This document shows, piece after piece, positions 36,658 through 45,510 of a stretch of DNA of 64,000 nucleotides. This DNA comes from Peribacillus sp. FSL H8-0477 (GTDB lineage: Bacteria > Bacillota > Bacilli > Bacillales > DSM-1321). Position 1 is the first letter of the stretch, and the number at the start of each line of letters is the position of its first letter. A model generated the notes under the pieces. It did not search any database and had not been told where the DNA came from. It was given only the letters and a program-made list of their open reading frames with translations. The translations under genes were made by a program, and so were the position numbers. The DNA is taken from the NCBI RefSeq assembly GCF_038002765.1, contig NZ_JBBODE010000002.1, positions 1,550,001-1,614,000 on the forward strand, read 5' to 3'.

Positions 36658-36712
36658 AAAACAGCCATACTGTTTAGATGTTTGTTTCCATTAAAAGTAT
36701 GGCTGTTTCTGA
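36658..36712 (+). terminator. Hairpin after the DUF3006 gene
   Basis: 13-bp stem aaacagccatact / agtatggctgttt with a ~24-nt loop. The T-tail is short (tttct), so termination strength is uncertain. It separates the MBL pair from miaA. Confidence 0.6.
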
Positions 36713-36731
36713 AAAGCGAAGGCAGTGAAGA

Positions 36732-37679
36732 ATGTTGACACAAATGAAAGAGAAATTACTTGTTATTATTGGTCCAACAGCGGTTGGGAAAACGAAACTT
36801 AGCATTGATTTAGCAAAACTCTACAATGGTGAGATTATCAGTGGAGATTCTATGCAAGTCTATAAAGGAATGGATATTGGTACGGCGAAGATCTCAACGA
36901 ACGAAATGCAGGAAATTACTCACCATTTAATTGATATTAAAGAACCAAATGAACCATTTAGCGCAGCAGAATTCCAGGAAAGAGCGAATCAAATCATTGC
37001 GGACATACACAGAAGAGGAAAATTGCCAATAATCGTTGGAGGAACAGGATTATATATCCAGTCTGTCATCTATGATTATCAGTTTTCAGAAGCGCAATCC
37101 GACCCAGCTTACCGCGAGCAACTTGAAAACGAAGTCGCTGAAAAAGGAATAGAACATGTGATAAGTAAATTGCGATCGATTGATCCAGAAAGTGCAGACC
37201 GAATACATCCTAATAATGTTCGACGTGTGATTCGTGCACTGGAAATTTACCATTGTACAGGTTCGACAATGAGTCAACAGCTGCTGAGCCAGCCGAACGA
37301 AATGAAGTATGAAACAGCATTAATTGGATTAACGATGGATCGTGATAAACTGTATGACCGAATTAATCAACGTGTGAATCTCATGGTAGAACAAGGGTTG
37401 TTCACTGAAGTTGAGTATTTTTATAAACGCGGATTACGTGATTGCCAATCTATTCAAGCAATTGGGTACAAAGAACTATATGAGTATTTAGATGGGAAAA
37501 TCTCGCAGAATGAAGCGGTTGAATCGATTAAGCAGAATTCGCGCCGTTACGCCAAGAGACAACTAACATGGTTTAGGAATAAAATGGCTGTTGACTGGTT
37601 TGATATGACGGAGACCGAAAATTTTTCGAAAAAAAGAGATGAAATATCTAAATTTATAGCAGGAAAGCTTTCACTTTAA
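36732..37679 (+). CDS. miaA: tRNA dimethylallyltransferase
   Basis: 315 aa. Transfers dimethylallyl from DMAPP to A37 of tRNA, making the i6A substrate of MiaB at 6.8 kb. P-loop GPTAVGKT, then ISGDSMQVYKGMDIGTAK, HHLIDI and VGGTGLY are the family signatures. The start is ambiguous between ATG 36732, TTG 36735 and ATG 36744, because no clear ribosome site is seen. hfq follows 39 bp downstream, the widespread miaA-hfq arrangement. Confidence 0.95.
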   Translation: MLTQMKEKLLVIIGPTAVGKTKLSIDLAKLYNGEIISGDSMQVYKGMDIGTAKISTNEMQEITHHLIDIKEPNEPFSAAEFQERANQIIADIHRRGKLPIIVGGTGLYIQSVIYDYQFSEAQSDPAYREQLENEVAEKGIEHVISKLRSIDPESADRIHPNNVRRVIRALEIYHCTGSTMSQQLLSQPNEMKYETALIGLTMDRDKLYDRINQRVNLMVEQGLFTEVEYFYKRGLRDCQSIQAIGYKELYEYLDGKISQNEAVESIKQNSRRYAKRQLTWFRNKMAVDWFDMTETENFSKKRDEISKFIAGKLSL

Positions 37680-37718
37680 GCGAATTAATACAAGTAGAGA
37701 GAAAAAGGAGGATACAAA

Positions 37719-37952
37719 ATGAAACAATCGGTGAATATTCAAGATCAATTTTTAAACCAATTACGTAAAGAAAGTACATATGTTACCGTGTTTTTACTAA
37801 ACGGTTTTCAAATCCGTGGGCAAATTAAGGGATTTGATAACTTCACCGTATTATTCGAATCCGAAGGTAAACAACAATTAGTTTTCAAACATGCGATTTC
37901 CACATTTGCGCCGCAGCGCAACGTTCAAATTGATTTTGAAGTAAAAGAATAA
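37719..37952 (+). CDS. hfq: RNA chaperone Hfq
   Basis: 77-aa Sm-like hexameric RNA chaperone. Sm1 ([20 protein letters not shown]) and Sm2 (FKHAISTF, a variant of YKHAIST) are clear, and the extended C-terminal tail of Proteobacteria is absent. Canonical aaaaaggagg upstream. Confidence 0.96.
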   Translation: MKQSVNIQDQFLNQLRKESTYVTVFLLNGFQIRGQIKGFDNFTVLFESEGKQQLVFKHAISTFAPQRNVQIDFEVKE

Positions 37953-37972
37953 ATTAATACTATGAATATGTA

Positions 37973-38005
37973 AAACGGGTAATGATACATTGCCCGTTTT
38001 TATTT
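37973..38005 (+). terminator. Terminator of miaA-hfq
   Basis: 10-bp stem acgggtaatg / cattgcccgt (one G-U) with a 3-nt loop, then tttttatttt. Confidence 0.85.
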
Positions 38006-38242
38006 TGGTCAAAATTCGGATTATTTCTTGGGAAAGCGCAGGAAACGACAGTTATTTTGTTGAGATGGCGTTTAGACGGGGGTATTGTCTGATTATGTGG
38101 ATTTTTAATACCGGTGGATTACGTAAGATTTGAGCGTCTTTTAATCAGTCTCAGTATTTTTGGTTTAATTAAAGATACTGATTGCTGAATTAATGAATAT
38201 AAATAAATGAAGAGTTTGTGTTTAAGTTGAGAGGTGAAAACG

Positions 38243-39193
38243 TTGGATCGTCCTATTCATAAAACAAATAGCGGCCAAATTAAAGTCGTTTTAAATGGAG
38301 AAAAGCGAAATGTACCTGATAAAGATAATGAGATATTGTTTCCCGATATATATGAGAGAAAGATCCCTTCACAACATGTTGCCTTAAAGGAAATCGAAGA
38401 TGAATTGTCAGCATTAGTTGGGTTAGATAGCATGAAGAAGGTCATCAAAGAAATTTATGCATGGATCTATATTAATAAAAAACGTGAAGAAAAAAATATT
38501 AAAGCGGAAAGACAAGGTTTACATATGATGTTCAAAGGTAATCCAGGCACAGGAAAAACGACTGTGGCTAGGTTAATCGGTAAACTTTTTCTGAAAATGG
38601 GCGTTTTGCCAAAGGGACATTTGATTGAGGCTGAGAGAGCTGATCTTGTTGGGGAATATATAGGCCACACGGCACAGAAAACGAGGGAATTAATTAAGAA
38701 AGCAATGGGTGGAATATTATTTATTGATGAAGCTTATTCGTTAGGCAGAGGCGGCGAGAAAGATTTTGGAAAGGAAGCAATAGATAGTCTTGTTAAACAT
38801 ATGGAAGATAAGCAGCACGAATTTGTTTTAATACTTGCAGGGTACTCAAAGGAGATGGACTTTTTCCTGACTTTAAATCCAGGACTTCAGTCGAGATTTC
38901 CCCTCGTTATCAGTTTTCCAGATTACACAATCGATCAACTAATGGAAATTGCCGATATGATGTTAGAGGAAAGAGAATACATTCTGAGTCAAAATGCTAA
39001 AATTAAATTGAAAGACCATTTAGGATTTATTAAAGCTACACAAACTACATTTTCAAATGGACGGTATGTGAGAAATATTATTGAAAAAGCGATACGCGCA
39101 CAAGCTATGAGGCTGTTACTAGATAGCTCGTATGAACGGAATGATTTAATTACATTAAAGAGCAGGGATTTAGGGTTAAATGACGATCATTAA
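38243..39193 (+). CDS. spoVK: Stage V sporulation protein K, AAA+ ATPase
   Basis: 316-aa CbbX/SpoVK-type AAA+ ATPase, needed for spore maturation in B. subtilis. Walker A GNPGTGKTTVARL, Walker B GGILFIDEAYSLGRGG, arginine finger region LNPGLQSRFP. TTG 38243 is preferred, with gagaggtg 6 nt upstream; GTG 38234 sits within that ribosome site. The 290-bp upstream gap carries no recognisable gene, and I could not identify a sigma-E promoter with confidence. Confidence 0.93.
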   Translation: MDRPIHKTNSGQIKVVLNGEKRNVPDKDNEILFPDIYERKIPSQHVALKEIEDELSALVGLDSMKKVIKEIYAWIYINKKREEKNIKAERQGLHMMFKGNPGTGKTTVARLIGKLFLKMGVLPKGHLIEAERADLVGEYIGHTAQKTRELIKKAMGGILFIDEAYSLGRGGEKDFGKEAIDSLVKHMEDKQHEFVLILAGYSKEMDFFLTLNPGLQSRFPLVISFPDYTIDQLMEIADMMLEEREYILSQNAKIKLKDHLGFIKATQTTFSNGRYVRNIIEKAIRAQAMRLLLDSSYERNDLITLKSRDLGLNDDH

Positions 39194-39228
39194 ATAGGCA
39201 TAATACATGAGAAGTGCAAACGTATTAA

Positions 39229-39258
39229 AACTGAGCAATGGATGTCCATTGCTCAGTT
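39229..39258. terminator. Hairpin between spoVK and the convergent hydrolase gene
   Basis: 14-bp perfect inverted repeat aactgagcaatgga / tccattgctcagtt with a 2-nt gap. There is no plus-strand T-tract. On the minus strand it is followed by tttaatac, so weak bidirectional use is possible. Confidence 0.5.
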
Positions 39259-39289
39259 AAATGAAGGCTTTAAGTAATGGAAAGCGGTA

Positions 39290-39925
39290 TTATTTTACTC
39301 GTAATTTTTGACCGACAAAGATCGTATAGTTCTGATTTAATTGGTTCCATGATTTAATTTGGGCTGCTGTAGTACCATATTTACTTGCTAATCTATATAC
39401 AGTATCACCGTGTTTAACTGTGTGATTGATGAATTTTATCTTGTCCCATTCGTGCAGATTATATTTTTCGATAATAGTGATTAACTTTTGTGGATAATCT
39501 ATATCAGCAGCATATCCAGACGCCTTCAATGCCAGTGCACCATCTTTATATGTTTTTGCATCCATCACCCTCTGGTACCTTTTCACCGGCTTTCCATTCA
39601 CCTTAATCTCAGAAGTTAGTAAACTTTCAATGTGGTCTTTAATCGATTCAGCGATAGTGGGATATTTCCGATACGTAACGACTACATCGTTTCGTTCGCC
39701 TTCCTTGCCAATTTCAGTATCTATTCTTTGGACAGACTTGCCATTATAGGTGCCTCTTCTGCCAAATAAATTATTTGAACTTTTAGTAAGCTCACTGGTT
39801 CCCCAGCCTGATTCAAGAATACCTTGGGCAATAACAAGACTAGGAAGTATATGTGTACGTGTGTAGTCCTTTTGAACAGGTTCCCCAAGCAATTTTATGA
39901 AGGCTGTTTGTTCAGATGCATCCAT
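39290..39925 (-). CDS. GH73 N-acetylglucosaminidase with LysM domain
   Basis: 211 aa. Residues ~1-150 are a FlgJ/GH73-type glucosaminidase (ILPSLVIAQGILESGWGTSEL with the catalytic Glu, NNLFGRRGTY, YADIDYPQKL-type end). Residues ~165-211 form one LysM peptidoglycan-binding repeat (TVKHGDTVYRLASKYGTT). There is no signal peptide, so export would need lysis, a holin or mother-cell delivery. Strong ribosome site taggagga. It resembles both prophage endolysins and spore- or cell-wall hydrolases. Confidence 0.82.
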   Translation of the reverse strand: MDASEQTAFIKLLGEPVQKDYTRTHILPSLVIAQGILESGWGTSELTKSSNNLFGRRGTYNGKSVQRIDTEIGKEGERNDVVVTYRKYPTIAESIKDHIESLLTSEIKVNGKPVKRYQRVMDAKTYKDGALALKASGYAADIDYPQKLITIIEKYNLHEWDKIKFINHTVKHGDTVYRLASKYGTTAAQIKSWNQLNQNYTIFVGQKLRVK

Positions 39926-40290
39926 TTTCGTTTCCTCCTAACAACAAAAAGATACCAAACATATAGCTTGGTCTATTATGATATGAAATAAGTGTCTGAC
40001 ATGTATAATGTATCTGCGTAGTTACTAACAGAAAGTGAAAGAAGTTAGAAGAGCAAATAAACGGGGTAGATAAAGATATAAGGAACAGTTGAGTATACCT
40101 TTTAACTGAAGCACAGAACGTGTTTTTAGTATAGACACGAAAGAACGAGACCATGAATAAACTGATTAGGCATACTTCTAGCTGATTTCCTTGAGTCGGG
40201 GTAAAAGGCATCACAGACACGATCTTAAGTCATGAGACATAAAACCGAGAAAAAATTTGGTACTTAAAAACAAGTAAAGGTGGAGAAACG
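39926..40290. other. 365-bp intergenic region between divergent genes
   Basis: Holds the start regions of the minus-strand hydrolase and the plus-strand glutaredoxin-like gene. A TATAAT hexamer occurs at 40004-40009 without a convincing -35. A 102-codon minus-strand frame here has no ribosome site and no recognisable protein. Confidence 0.5.
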
Positions 40291-40533
40291 ATGGAAAATG
40301 AAATTCTCTTATATACAACCGATACCTGTCCATATTGCACTCAGGCAAAAAAATTCTTAACTGAACAAGGGTTACCCTTCCAGGAAATTAACGTTCAGGC
40401 GGATTATGCAGAAGCGCAGCGTCTTGTCGAACAAACAGGACAAATGGGTGTACCCCAAATTAAGGTAAATGGAAACTGGGTTCTCGGATTTGATCCACAA
40501 GCCATTCTAACTTTTGCTAGAATCACTCTATAA
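40291..40533 (+). CDS. Glutaredoxin-like thiol-disulfide protein
   Basis: 80 aa with thioredoxin fold and the dithiol active site TCPYC at residues 12-16, the cis-Pro MGVPQI, and a C-terminal GFDPQ. It likely works as a disulfide or bacillithiol-linked reductase in the cytoplasm. Strong aaaggtgg ribosome site. Confidence 0.88.
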   Translation: MENEILLYTTDTCPYCTQAKKFLTEQGLPFQEINVQADYAEAQRLVEQTGQMGVPQIKVNGNWVLGFDPQAILTFARITL

Positions 40534-40578
40534 GAAACAAAAAGGATAGGCAGCTAGGCTGCCTATCCTTTTTGTTTC
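40534..40578. terminator. Bidirectional terminator between glutaredoxin and TRIC genes
   Basis: 20-bp inverted repeat from gaaacaaaaaggataggcag to ctgcctatcctttttgtttc with a 5-nt loop. It has T-tracts on both strands and serves the convergent genes. Confidence 0.92.
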
Positions 40579-40593
40579 TATTGGAAAGATTCA

Positions 40594-41202
40594 TTAACGC
40601 AAAGGGTTAAGTCTTTTTTGAGGCAGTTTCCATTTGTACGTATACGATAAAACACGCAGCGCTGTTATGACGACAAATAATAAATACAAGTGCCAAGATT
40701 CCGTAGCTGCACCCATACCGATGATTAGACCGGCTAGAATGGCCCATACTGCATATATTTCATCTTTTAGTACAAGCGGCTTCCGTCCTGCAAGAATATC
40801 ACGAATTATTCCGCCGCCGCTTCCGGTCAGAACTGCAGCTACGATAATTGCACTCATCGGGTGTTTCATGTCTGCCGCGTACAAGGCACCTTGTATCGCA
40901 AAGGCGGCAAGACCTATCGCATCCGTGAAGTTTCCCCATTTGCTCCAATGCTTTAGTAGATTTCCAGGAAACATCATCACAGCAGTTATGGATATAAGGG
41001 CAATGGTAAAGTAGATGCTTTGATCCCAAAGAGCGGAAACAGGTACACCGATTAATAAATTTCGAACCGCACCCCCGCCAAATGCAGTAACGATTCCAAG
41101 TATATAGATGCCAAGAATATCGTATTCTTCTTCCATGGCAATAATTGCTCCGCTGATAGCAAAAGCAATGGTTCCAATCATACTTAAAAATTCCCAGCTC
41201 AT
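40594..41202 (-). CDS. Trimeric intracellular cation channel (TRIC/UPF0126) family protein
   Basis: 202-aa membrane protein with about seven spans in two homologous halves, each carrying a glycine-rich motif: GGGAVRNLLIG and GSGGGIIRDILAG. Bacterial members form trimeric K+/cation channels. The start is ATG 41202 (MSWEFLS), with gaggga 7 nt upstream; an ATG five codons earlier lacks a site. Confidence 0.88.
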   Translation of the reverse strand: MSWEFLSMIGTIAFAISGAIIAMEEEYDILGIYILGIVTAFGGGAVRNLLIGVPVSALWDQSIYFTIALISITAVMMFPGNLLKHWSKWGNFTDAIGLAAFAIQGALYAADMKHPMSAIIVAAVLTGSGGGIIRDILAGRKPLVLKDEIYAVWAILAGLIIGMGAATESWHLYLLFVVITALRVLSYTYKWKLPQKRLNPLR

Positions 41203-41427
41203 CTTAAATTCCCTCATTATTCAATTAATGATTACCGTATGATTTTAGCATGTATTTAGCTTGCGTCAAGCCGCTTTAATAGGTAATGAAAAATTATTAT
41301 TTTCACATTTGTCTCGAAGTGGCTTATGAGATAAGCTTATAGAGAAATAAACGCAGAAAGTACCATATTAAATGTTCAATAATGACTGCCTGTCCTTTGA
41401 TAGGCTCATAGGAAAGGGTGGAACGCT

Positions 41428-42291
41428 ATGTATGATGTGAAACACTATAGAGATGAGAACTATACCATTTATGAGTTAAGCGATTCAACGACTTCTTCTT
41501 GGGTGAAGGTTGCCCCAGAAAGAGGCGGCATTATTATTGGCTTCGGTGTCAACGGAGAAGAACTCTTATTTCTTAATAAGGAGACGTTTTATGATTCAGC
41601 TGCCAATGTCAGAGGCGGAATTCCAATTCTGTTCCCGATTTCAGGTCAATTGACAAACGGAGAATATGAGTGGAATGGTCAAACTTATCAAATGAAAAAT
41701 CATGGTCTGGCAAGAAATAGTGCTTGGACGGTGATTAAAACAAGTACGGATGACTCAGCTTCAATTACGTTATCCCTAACAAGCAATGAAGAAACGAAAA
41801 AATCGTATCCGTTTGATTTTGAAGTCATTTTCACCTATGTCTTGAAGAATCAGTCATTAAGTATACATCAGGAATATATCAATACGTCCGCAGATGAAAT
41901 GCCGTTTTATGCTGGTTTTCATCCATATTTCAAAACAACTCATAAGAATCTAGCCTATGACACGGACGCTGCAACCTACCTCGACTATAATGATTTAGTC
42001 ATCAAACAGGTGTCTGATGGTTTAGATCTGACAGGAAAGAAAGAATCGCTGGCCTTATTAGATGCAATGAAAAAAGAAATCGCATTTGAACTGCCGGATC
42101 GTCAACTGAACATTTCCATTACATATGGGAAAGAATTTAAACCAGTCTATTTATGGACTGAAGAAGGACAGGACTTTGTTTGTGTTGAACCTTGGATGGC
42201 CAATACGAATGAATTAAACCGGAAAGAAGAATTAGTAATGCTAAGACCGGGAGAACAGCTGAAAACCTTTATGACATTTACTGCTAGATAG
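41428..42291 (+). CDS. Aldose 1-epimerase family protein
   Basis: 287 aa, galactose mutarotase-like fold (GIPILFPISGQL, KNHGLARNSAW, FYAGFHPYF with the His, VCVEPWM with the Glu). Related to the hexose-6-phosphate mutarotase/YeaD branch rather than classical GalM; the exact sugar is unknown. Strong ggaaagggtgg ribosome site; single-gene unit closed by a hairpin. Confidence 0.82.
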   Translation: MYDVKHYRDENYTIYELSDSTTSSWVKVAPERGGIIIGFGVNGEELLFLNKETFYDSAANVRGGIPILFPISGQLTNGEYEWNGQTYQMKNHGLARNSAWTVIKTSTDDSASITLSLTSNEETKKSYPFDFEVIFTYVLKNQSLSIHQEYINTSADEMPFYAGFHPYFKTTHKNLAYDTDAATYLDYNDLVIKQVSDGLDLTGKKESLALLDAMKKEIAFELPDRQLNISITYGKEFKPVYLWTEEGQDFVCVEPWMANTNELNRKEELVMLRPGEQLKTFMTFTAR

Positions 42292-42304
42292 AAACAAAAT
42301 AAGT

Positions 42305-42357
42305 TCAGGTACCATACCTTTTGTTAAAAGATTGGTACCTGAGCTTATTGGTTTTTT
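42305..42357 (+). terminator. Terminator of the aldose epimerase gene
   Basis: 10-bp stem tcaggtacca / tggtacctga with inner ctttt / aaaag pairing, then a T-rich tail ending in tttttt at 42352-42357. The remaining gap to 42578 shows no gene. Confidence 0.7.
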
Positions 42358-42578
42358 GCAGGCTGACATGAGTGTGAATGAGAATTGGTTTGCTAACTAC
42401 GCTGCATCTGAAATAGTATTCAAAAACTAATGTTGTTCTATTTCAATATCAACAGCTATAATAAGCTCTTTATTCGATTTTCGGAGTGAGCAATCTATTA
42501 AAATAGCGAAAGTGATTTTTTGGAAAGTGTAGTATGGGTGATTAATAAACTAATATTTAGAGGTGAATTAGAAAAAAT

Positions 42579-43328
42579 ATGATGATGTCATATGAATATT
42601 ATGGAGAACTTTGCACACAGATATACGAAAATAGTAAAACGATGGCAGACGGAAAAGAACTGGAGTTTTTTCTATCTTTTGTTCAAGATAAGAAGATGAA
42701 AGTGTTAGAGCCCATGTGTGGAAACGGGAGAATGCTTATTCCTTTTATGGAAAAAGGAATAGACATTGAGGGATTTGACATTTCAGAAGAAATGTTGCGA
42801 GTGTGTAAATTAAAAGGTCGAAAATTAAACCTTAAACCAAACGTTTTTTATGGGAAAATAGAAGAATTTAAAGGCGATAATACGTACGATTTAATCATGA
42901 TACCATTTGGTTCTTTTTCACTCTTGTCAGATGAATTTGTGAAAGATAGCCTTATTAACATGAAAACTATTTTAAAAGAAGGCGGGAAATTCCTTTTAAC
43001 GGTTATGACAAATACAGGTACAGTTGAGGATATTCCTGATTGGATGGAAACGAATAGAAGATACCTTGATAACAACGAGATTATTGAATATAAGAAAGTC
43101 AATTATGACCAAGCTAGCAGAATGTTAAATATAAACTTAAACTATCAATTAGTGAAAGATGGTCGAATAGTAAAATCAGAAATAATGGATTTCCCAATTC
43201 GACTTTATGAACCTGGCGAATTTAAAACTATTTTAAAAACTATTGGCTTTGGTGAAGTTATTCTCCATGAGGTTATTAACGGATATGGAGAAGGAAGTTC
43301 ATTTCAGGTGTTTGAATGTGTAAAATAG
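42579..43328 (+). CDS. Class I SAM-dependent methyltransferase
   Basis: 249 aa with SAM-binding motif I VLEPMCGNGRML, motif II GFDISEEML and the post-motif region YDLIMIPFGSFSLL, then LKEGGKFLLTVMT. Substrate not predictable. Three successive ATG codons open the frame; the gaggtgaa upstream is 11 nt from the first. AT-rich like the following kinase gene, with which it may have been acquired. Confidence 0.8.
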   Translation: MMMSYEYYGELCTQIYENSKTMADGKELEFFLSFVQDKKMKVLEPMCGNGRMLIPFMEKGIDIEGFDISEEMLRVCKLKGRKLNLKPNVFYGKIEEFKGDNTYDLIMIPFGSFSLLSDEFVKDSLINMKTILKEGGKFLLTVMTNTGTVEDIPDWMETNRRYLDNNEIIEYKKVNYDQASRMLNINLNYQLVKDGRIVKSEIMDFPIRLYEPGEFKTILKTIGFGEVILHEVINGYGEGSSFQVFECVK

Positions 43329-43398
43329 ACTTGAAAAAGATTTCTGGTCGGATGATTTCTTCAAAAACCATGTATTTACATAGAAAGTGTGAGGAATA

Positions 43399-43932
43399 AT
43401 GAATAAAATTTATATTATTTCTGGTCCACCAGGAGTAGGTAAATCTACAACTGCAAAGGGTCTTGCAGAACAGTTTAATCAAAGTGCTTATATTGAAGGT
43501 GATTTAATCAATCATATGGTTGTCGGCGGATACCTTCCACCTTGGAAAAGTGAAGAATCTCTTTCGTTAGTTTGGGAAAATATTGCTGATTTAAGTATCA
43601 ATTTTATGCAGGCAAATAAAAACGTAATCATTGATTATGTTGCTTTCCCAGAAGAAGTAGAAACATTTTCTCAAAAAATGAAGGCTAAGGTTCAAAATGT
43701 AGAAATTATATATGTTGTTTTATGGGTCGATAGCGATGAACTGTTGAGAAGAGATGCTTTGAGAATTAAAGAAGATCAAATGGGAGAAAGATGTTTAGAA
43801 ATAATGAATGAATTCGAAAGTAAACTACTAGATAAAGACTTCTTCTACGATACAACGTACTTAAAGCGATCGAATTTACATGAAATCTTTCAGAATATTA
43901 AAGAAAATCCTTCTTTCAAATATTTATTTTAA
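43399..43932 (+). CDS. Small P-loop kinase-like protein
   Basis: 177 aa with Walker A GPPGVGKSTTAKGLA, YIEGDLINHM after it (similar placement to gluconate, shikimate or chloramphenicol kinases) and a lid region RRDALRIKEDQMGER. Substrate unknown. Start ATG 43399 with gtgaggaa upstream. Confidence 0.7.
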   Translation: MNKIYIISGPPGVGKSTTAKGLAEQFNQSAYIEGDLINHMVVGGYLPPWKSEESLSLVWENIADLSINFMQANKNVIIDYVAFPEEVETFSQKMKAKVQNVEIIYVVLWVDSDELLRRDALRIKEDQMGERCLEIMNEFESKLLDKDFFYDTTYLKRSNLHEIFQNIKENPSFKYLF

Positions 43933-43990
43933 AAATTACCTCGTTAAAATACTAATGATATATTCCTCGAGAATGCAAACGAAGCTCACA

Positions 43991-44021
43991 AAGCTGTTAT
44001 ACGCTGGCAGCTTTTTTTTTT
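43991..44021 (+). terminator. Terminator after the kinase gene
   Basis: 6-bp stem aagctg / cagctt with an 11-nt loop, then a run of ten T (44011-44021). Confidence 0.7.
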
Positions 44022-44127
44022 GGATTGAATGATTCACGGATGTTCCATGATAAACCTCGGCAGAATATTAAGTGTACCCTCTCCGCGTCATATACCTTAA
44101 CGCGAAAACTCAAGTTTCTAAGGCATG

Positions 44128-44163
44128 AATCGCAGAGAAAGTAGGAAAGTTTCTCTGGCGATT
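44128..44163. other. Hairpin in the kinase-hflX gap
   Basis: Imperfect inverted repeat aatcgc-agagaaa / tttctct-g-gcgatt, about 13 bp, in a 304-bp gap with no gene. It lies just before the hflX promoter region; role unknown. Confidence 0.35.
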
Positions 44164-44195
44164 AACCTGGTATTGTTTTGTTCGTTTCATTTATT

Positions 44196-44204
44196 TGGTA
44201 TGAT
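44196..44204 (+). promoter_or_regulatory. Extended -10 promoter of hflX
   Basis: TGGTATGAT, an extended -10, 32 bp before the hflX start; T-rich upstream sequence without a clear -35. Confidence 0.45.
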
Positions 44205-44236
44205 GAAAAAAGCTGCAAATAAGGATGGTGAATGAA

Positions 44237-45496
44237 TTGGAACAAAAAGACAGAGAAAAGGTTATTTTAGTAGGCTGTCAAACAAGAGAAGATGATACTC
44301 GTTATCAGTATTCACTAGATGAATTGGCGTCATTAACAACAACTGCAAATGGAGAGGTCTTGCTTGTGGTCACACAAAAGCGTGATCGAGTACATCCATC
44401 TACATACATAGGAAAAGGCAAGGTTGAGGAGCTTAAACAGATTGAAGAAGAGTTCGAACCCGATTTGTTTATTTTTAACGATGAATTGTCACCAAGTCAG
44501 ATTCGAAATCTTTCACGGGAGTTTGAAGCACGAATTATTGATAGGACGCAGCTGATCCTTGATATTTTTGCGATGCGTGCGCAGTCAAGAGAAGGAAAGA
44601 TGCAAGTCGAGCTGGCGCAACTACAGTATATGCTTCCTAGACTCGTTGGACAGGGGACAGAACTGTCAAGACTTGGCGGCGGTATTGGTACGAGAGGGCC
44701 TGGAGAAACGAAGCTTGAAACAGATCGTCGTCATATCCGTCGTAAAATTGATGATATTAAAGGATTGCTGCAGGGCGTGGTTAAGCACCGCGAACGTTAT
44801 CGTGAGCGGAGAAAACGAAATAAAGCCTTCCAAATTGCGATTGTAGGGTATACCAATGCCGGGAAATCGACATTATTTAACCGGTTAACAGAAGCAGATT
44901 CGCTAGAACAAAACCTTTTATTTGCTACACTTGATCCCATGACACGAAAAGCGATTCTCCCAAGCGGGTTTACTGTGTTACTAACAGATACCGTTGGGTT
45001 TATTCAAGATCTTCCAACCTCACTAGTCGCAGCATTCCGTTCGACACTTGAGGAAGTCAGTCAAGCCGATTATCTGCTGCATGTTGTGGATTCATCCAAT
45101 CCTGACTATTTTAATCATGAAAAAACGGTAAATGATTTATTAACGGAAATAGATGCCAGTCAAATACCGCAGATGACCCTCTATAATAAGAAGGATTTAA
45201 CCCATATCGACTTTTTACGTGCATCTAAAGGAAAAGGGCAGTCCTTAATGGTGAGCAGCTATGATGAAAGAGATATACAGGTAATACTAGCTAAAATAGA
45301 AGAAAAAGTGATTGAAGAAATGGAGCCCTATCATATTTACCTCCCAGGAACGGAAGGAAAATTACTTTCACAGTTAAAAAATGAAACGATTTTACGCTCG
45401 CTCATTTTTGATGAAGAACATGAACGGTATGAATGCAAAGGATTTTGCTTAGTCGATCACCCACTGACAGGACAACTTGGGAATTATACAAAATAA
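44237..45496 (+). CDS. hflX: Ribosome-associated GTPase HflX
   Basis: 419-aa Obg-HflX GTPase that splits or rescues stalled ribosomes under stress. N-terminal HflX domain (EPDLFIFNDELSPSQIRNL, SREGKMQVELAQLQY), then GTPase motifs GYTNAGKST, DTVGFIQDLP and LYNKKD. TTG 44237 is preferred (MEQKDREKVILVG), with aaggatggtg 6 nt upstream; ATG 44225 lies within that site. Equivalent to B. subtilis ynbA, with ynbB following as here. Confidence 0.93.
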   Translation: MEQKDREKVILVGCQTREDDTRYQYSLDELASLTTTANGEVLLVVTQKRDRVHPSTYIGKGKVEELKQIEEEFEPDLFIFNDELSPSQIRNLSREFEARIIDRTQLILDIFAMRAQSREGKMQVELAQLQYMLPRLVGQGTELSRLGGGIGTRGPGETKLETDRRHIRRKIDDIKGLLQGVVKHRERYRERRKRNKAFQIAIVGYTNAGKSTLFNRLTEADSLEQNLLFATLDPMTRKAILPSGFTVLLTDTVGFIQDLPTSLVAAFRSTLEEVSQADYLLHVVDSSNPDYFNHEKTVNDLLTEIDASQIPQMTLYNKKDLTHIDFLRASKGKGQSLMVSSYDERDIQVILAKIEEKVIEEMEPYHIYLPGTEGKLLSQLKNETILRSLIFDEEHERYECKGFCLVDHPLTGQLGNYTK

Positions 45497-45510
45497 AGGG
45501 GAAAAATTTG

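Noticed and set aside
40004..40009. TATAAT hexamer as a promoter of the glutaredoxin-like gene
   Set aside because: No -35 at a useful distance and nearly 290 bp from the gene.
39912..40220. Minus-strand 102-codon frame between the wall hydrolase and glutaredoxin-like genes
   Set aside because: No ribosome binding site, overlaps the hydrolase start and the product has no protein-like features; taken as chance.
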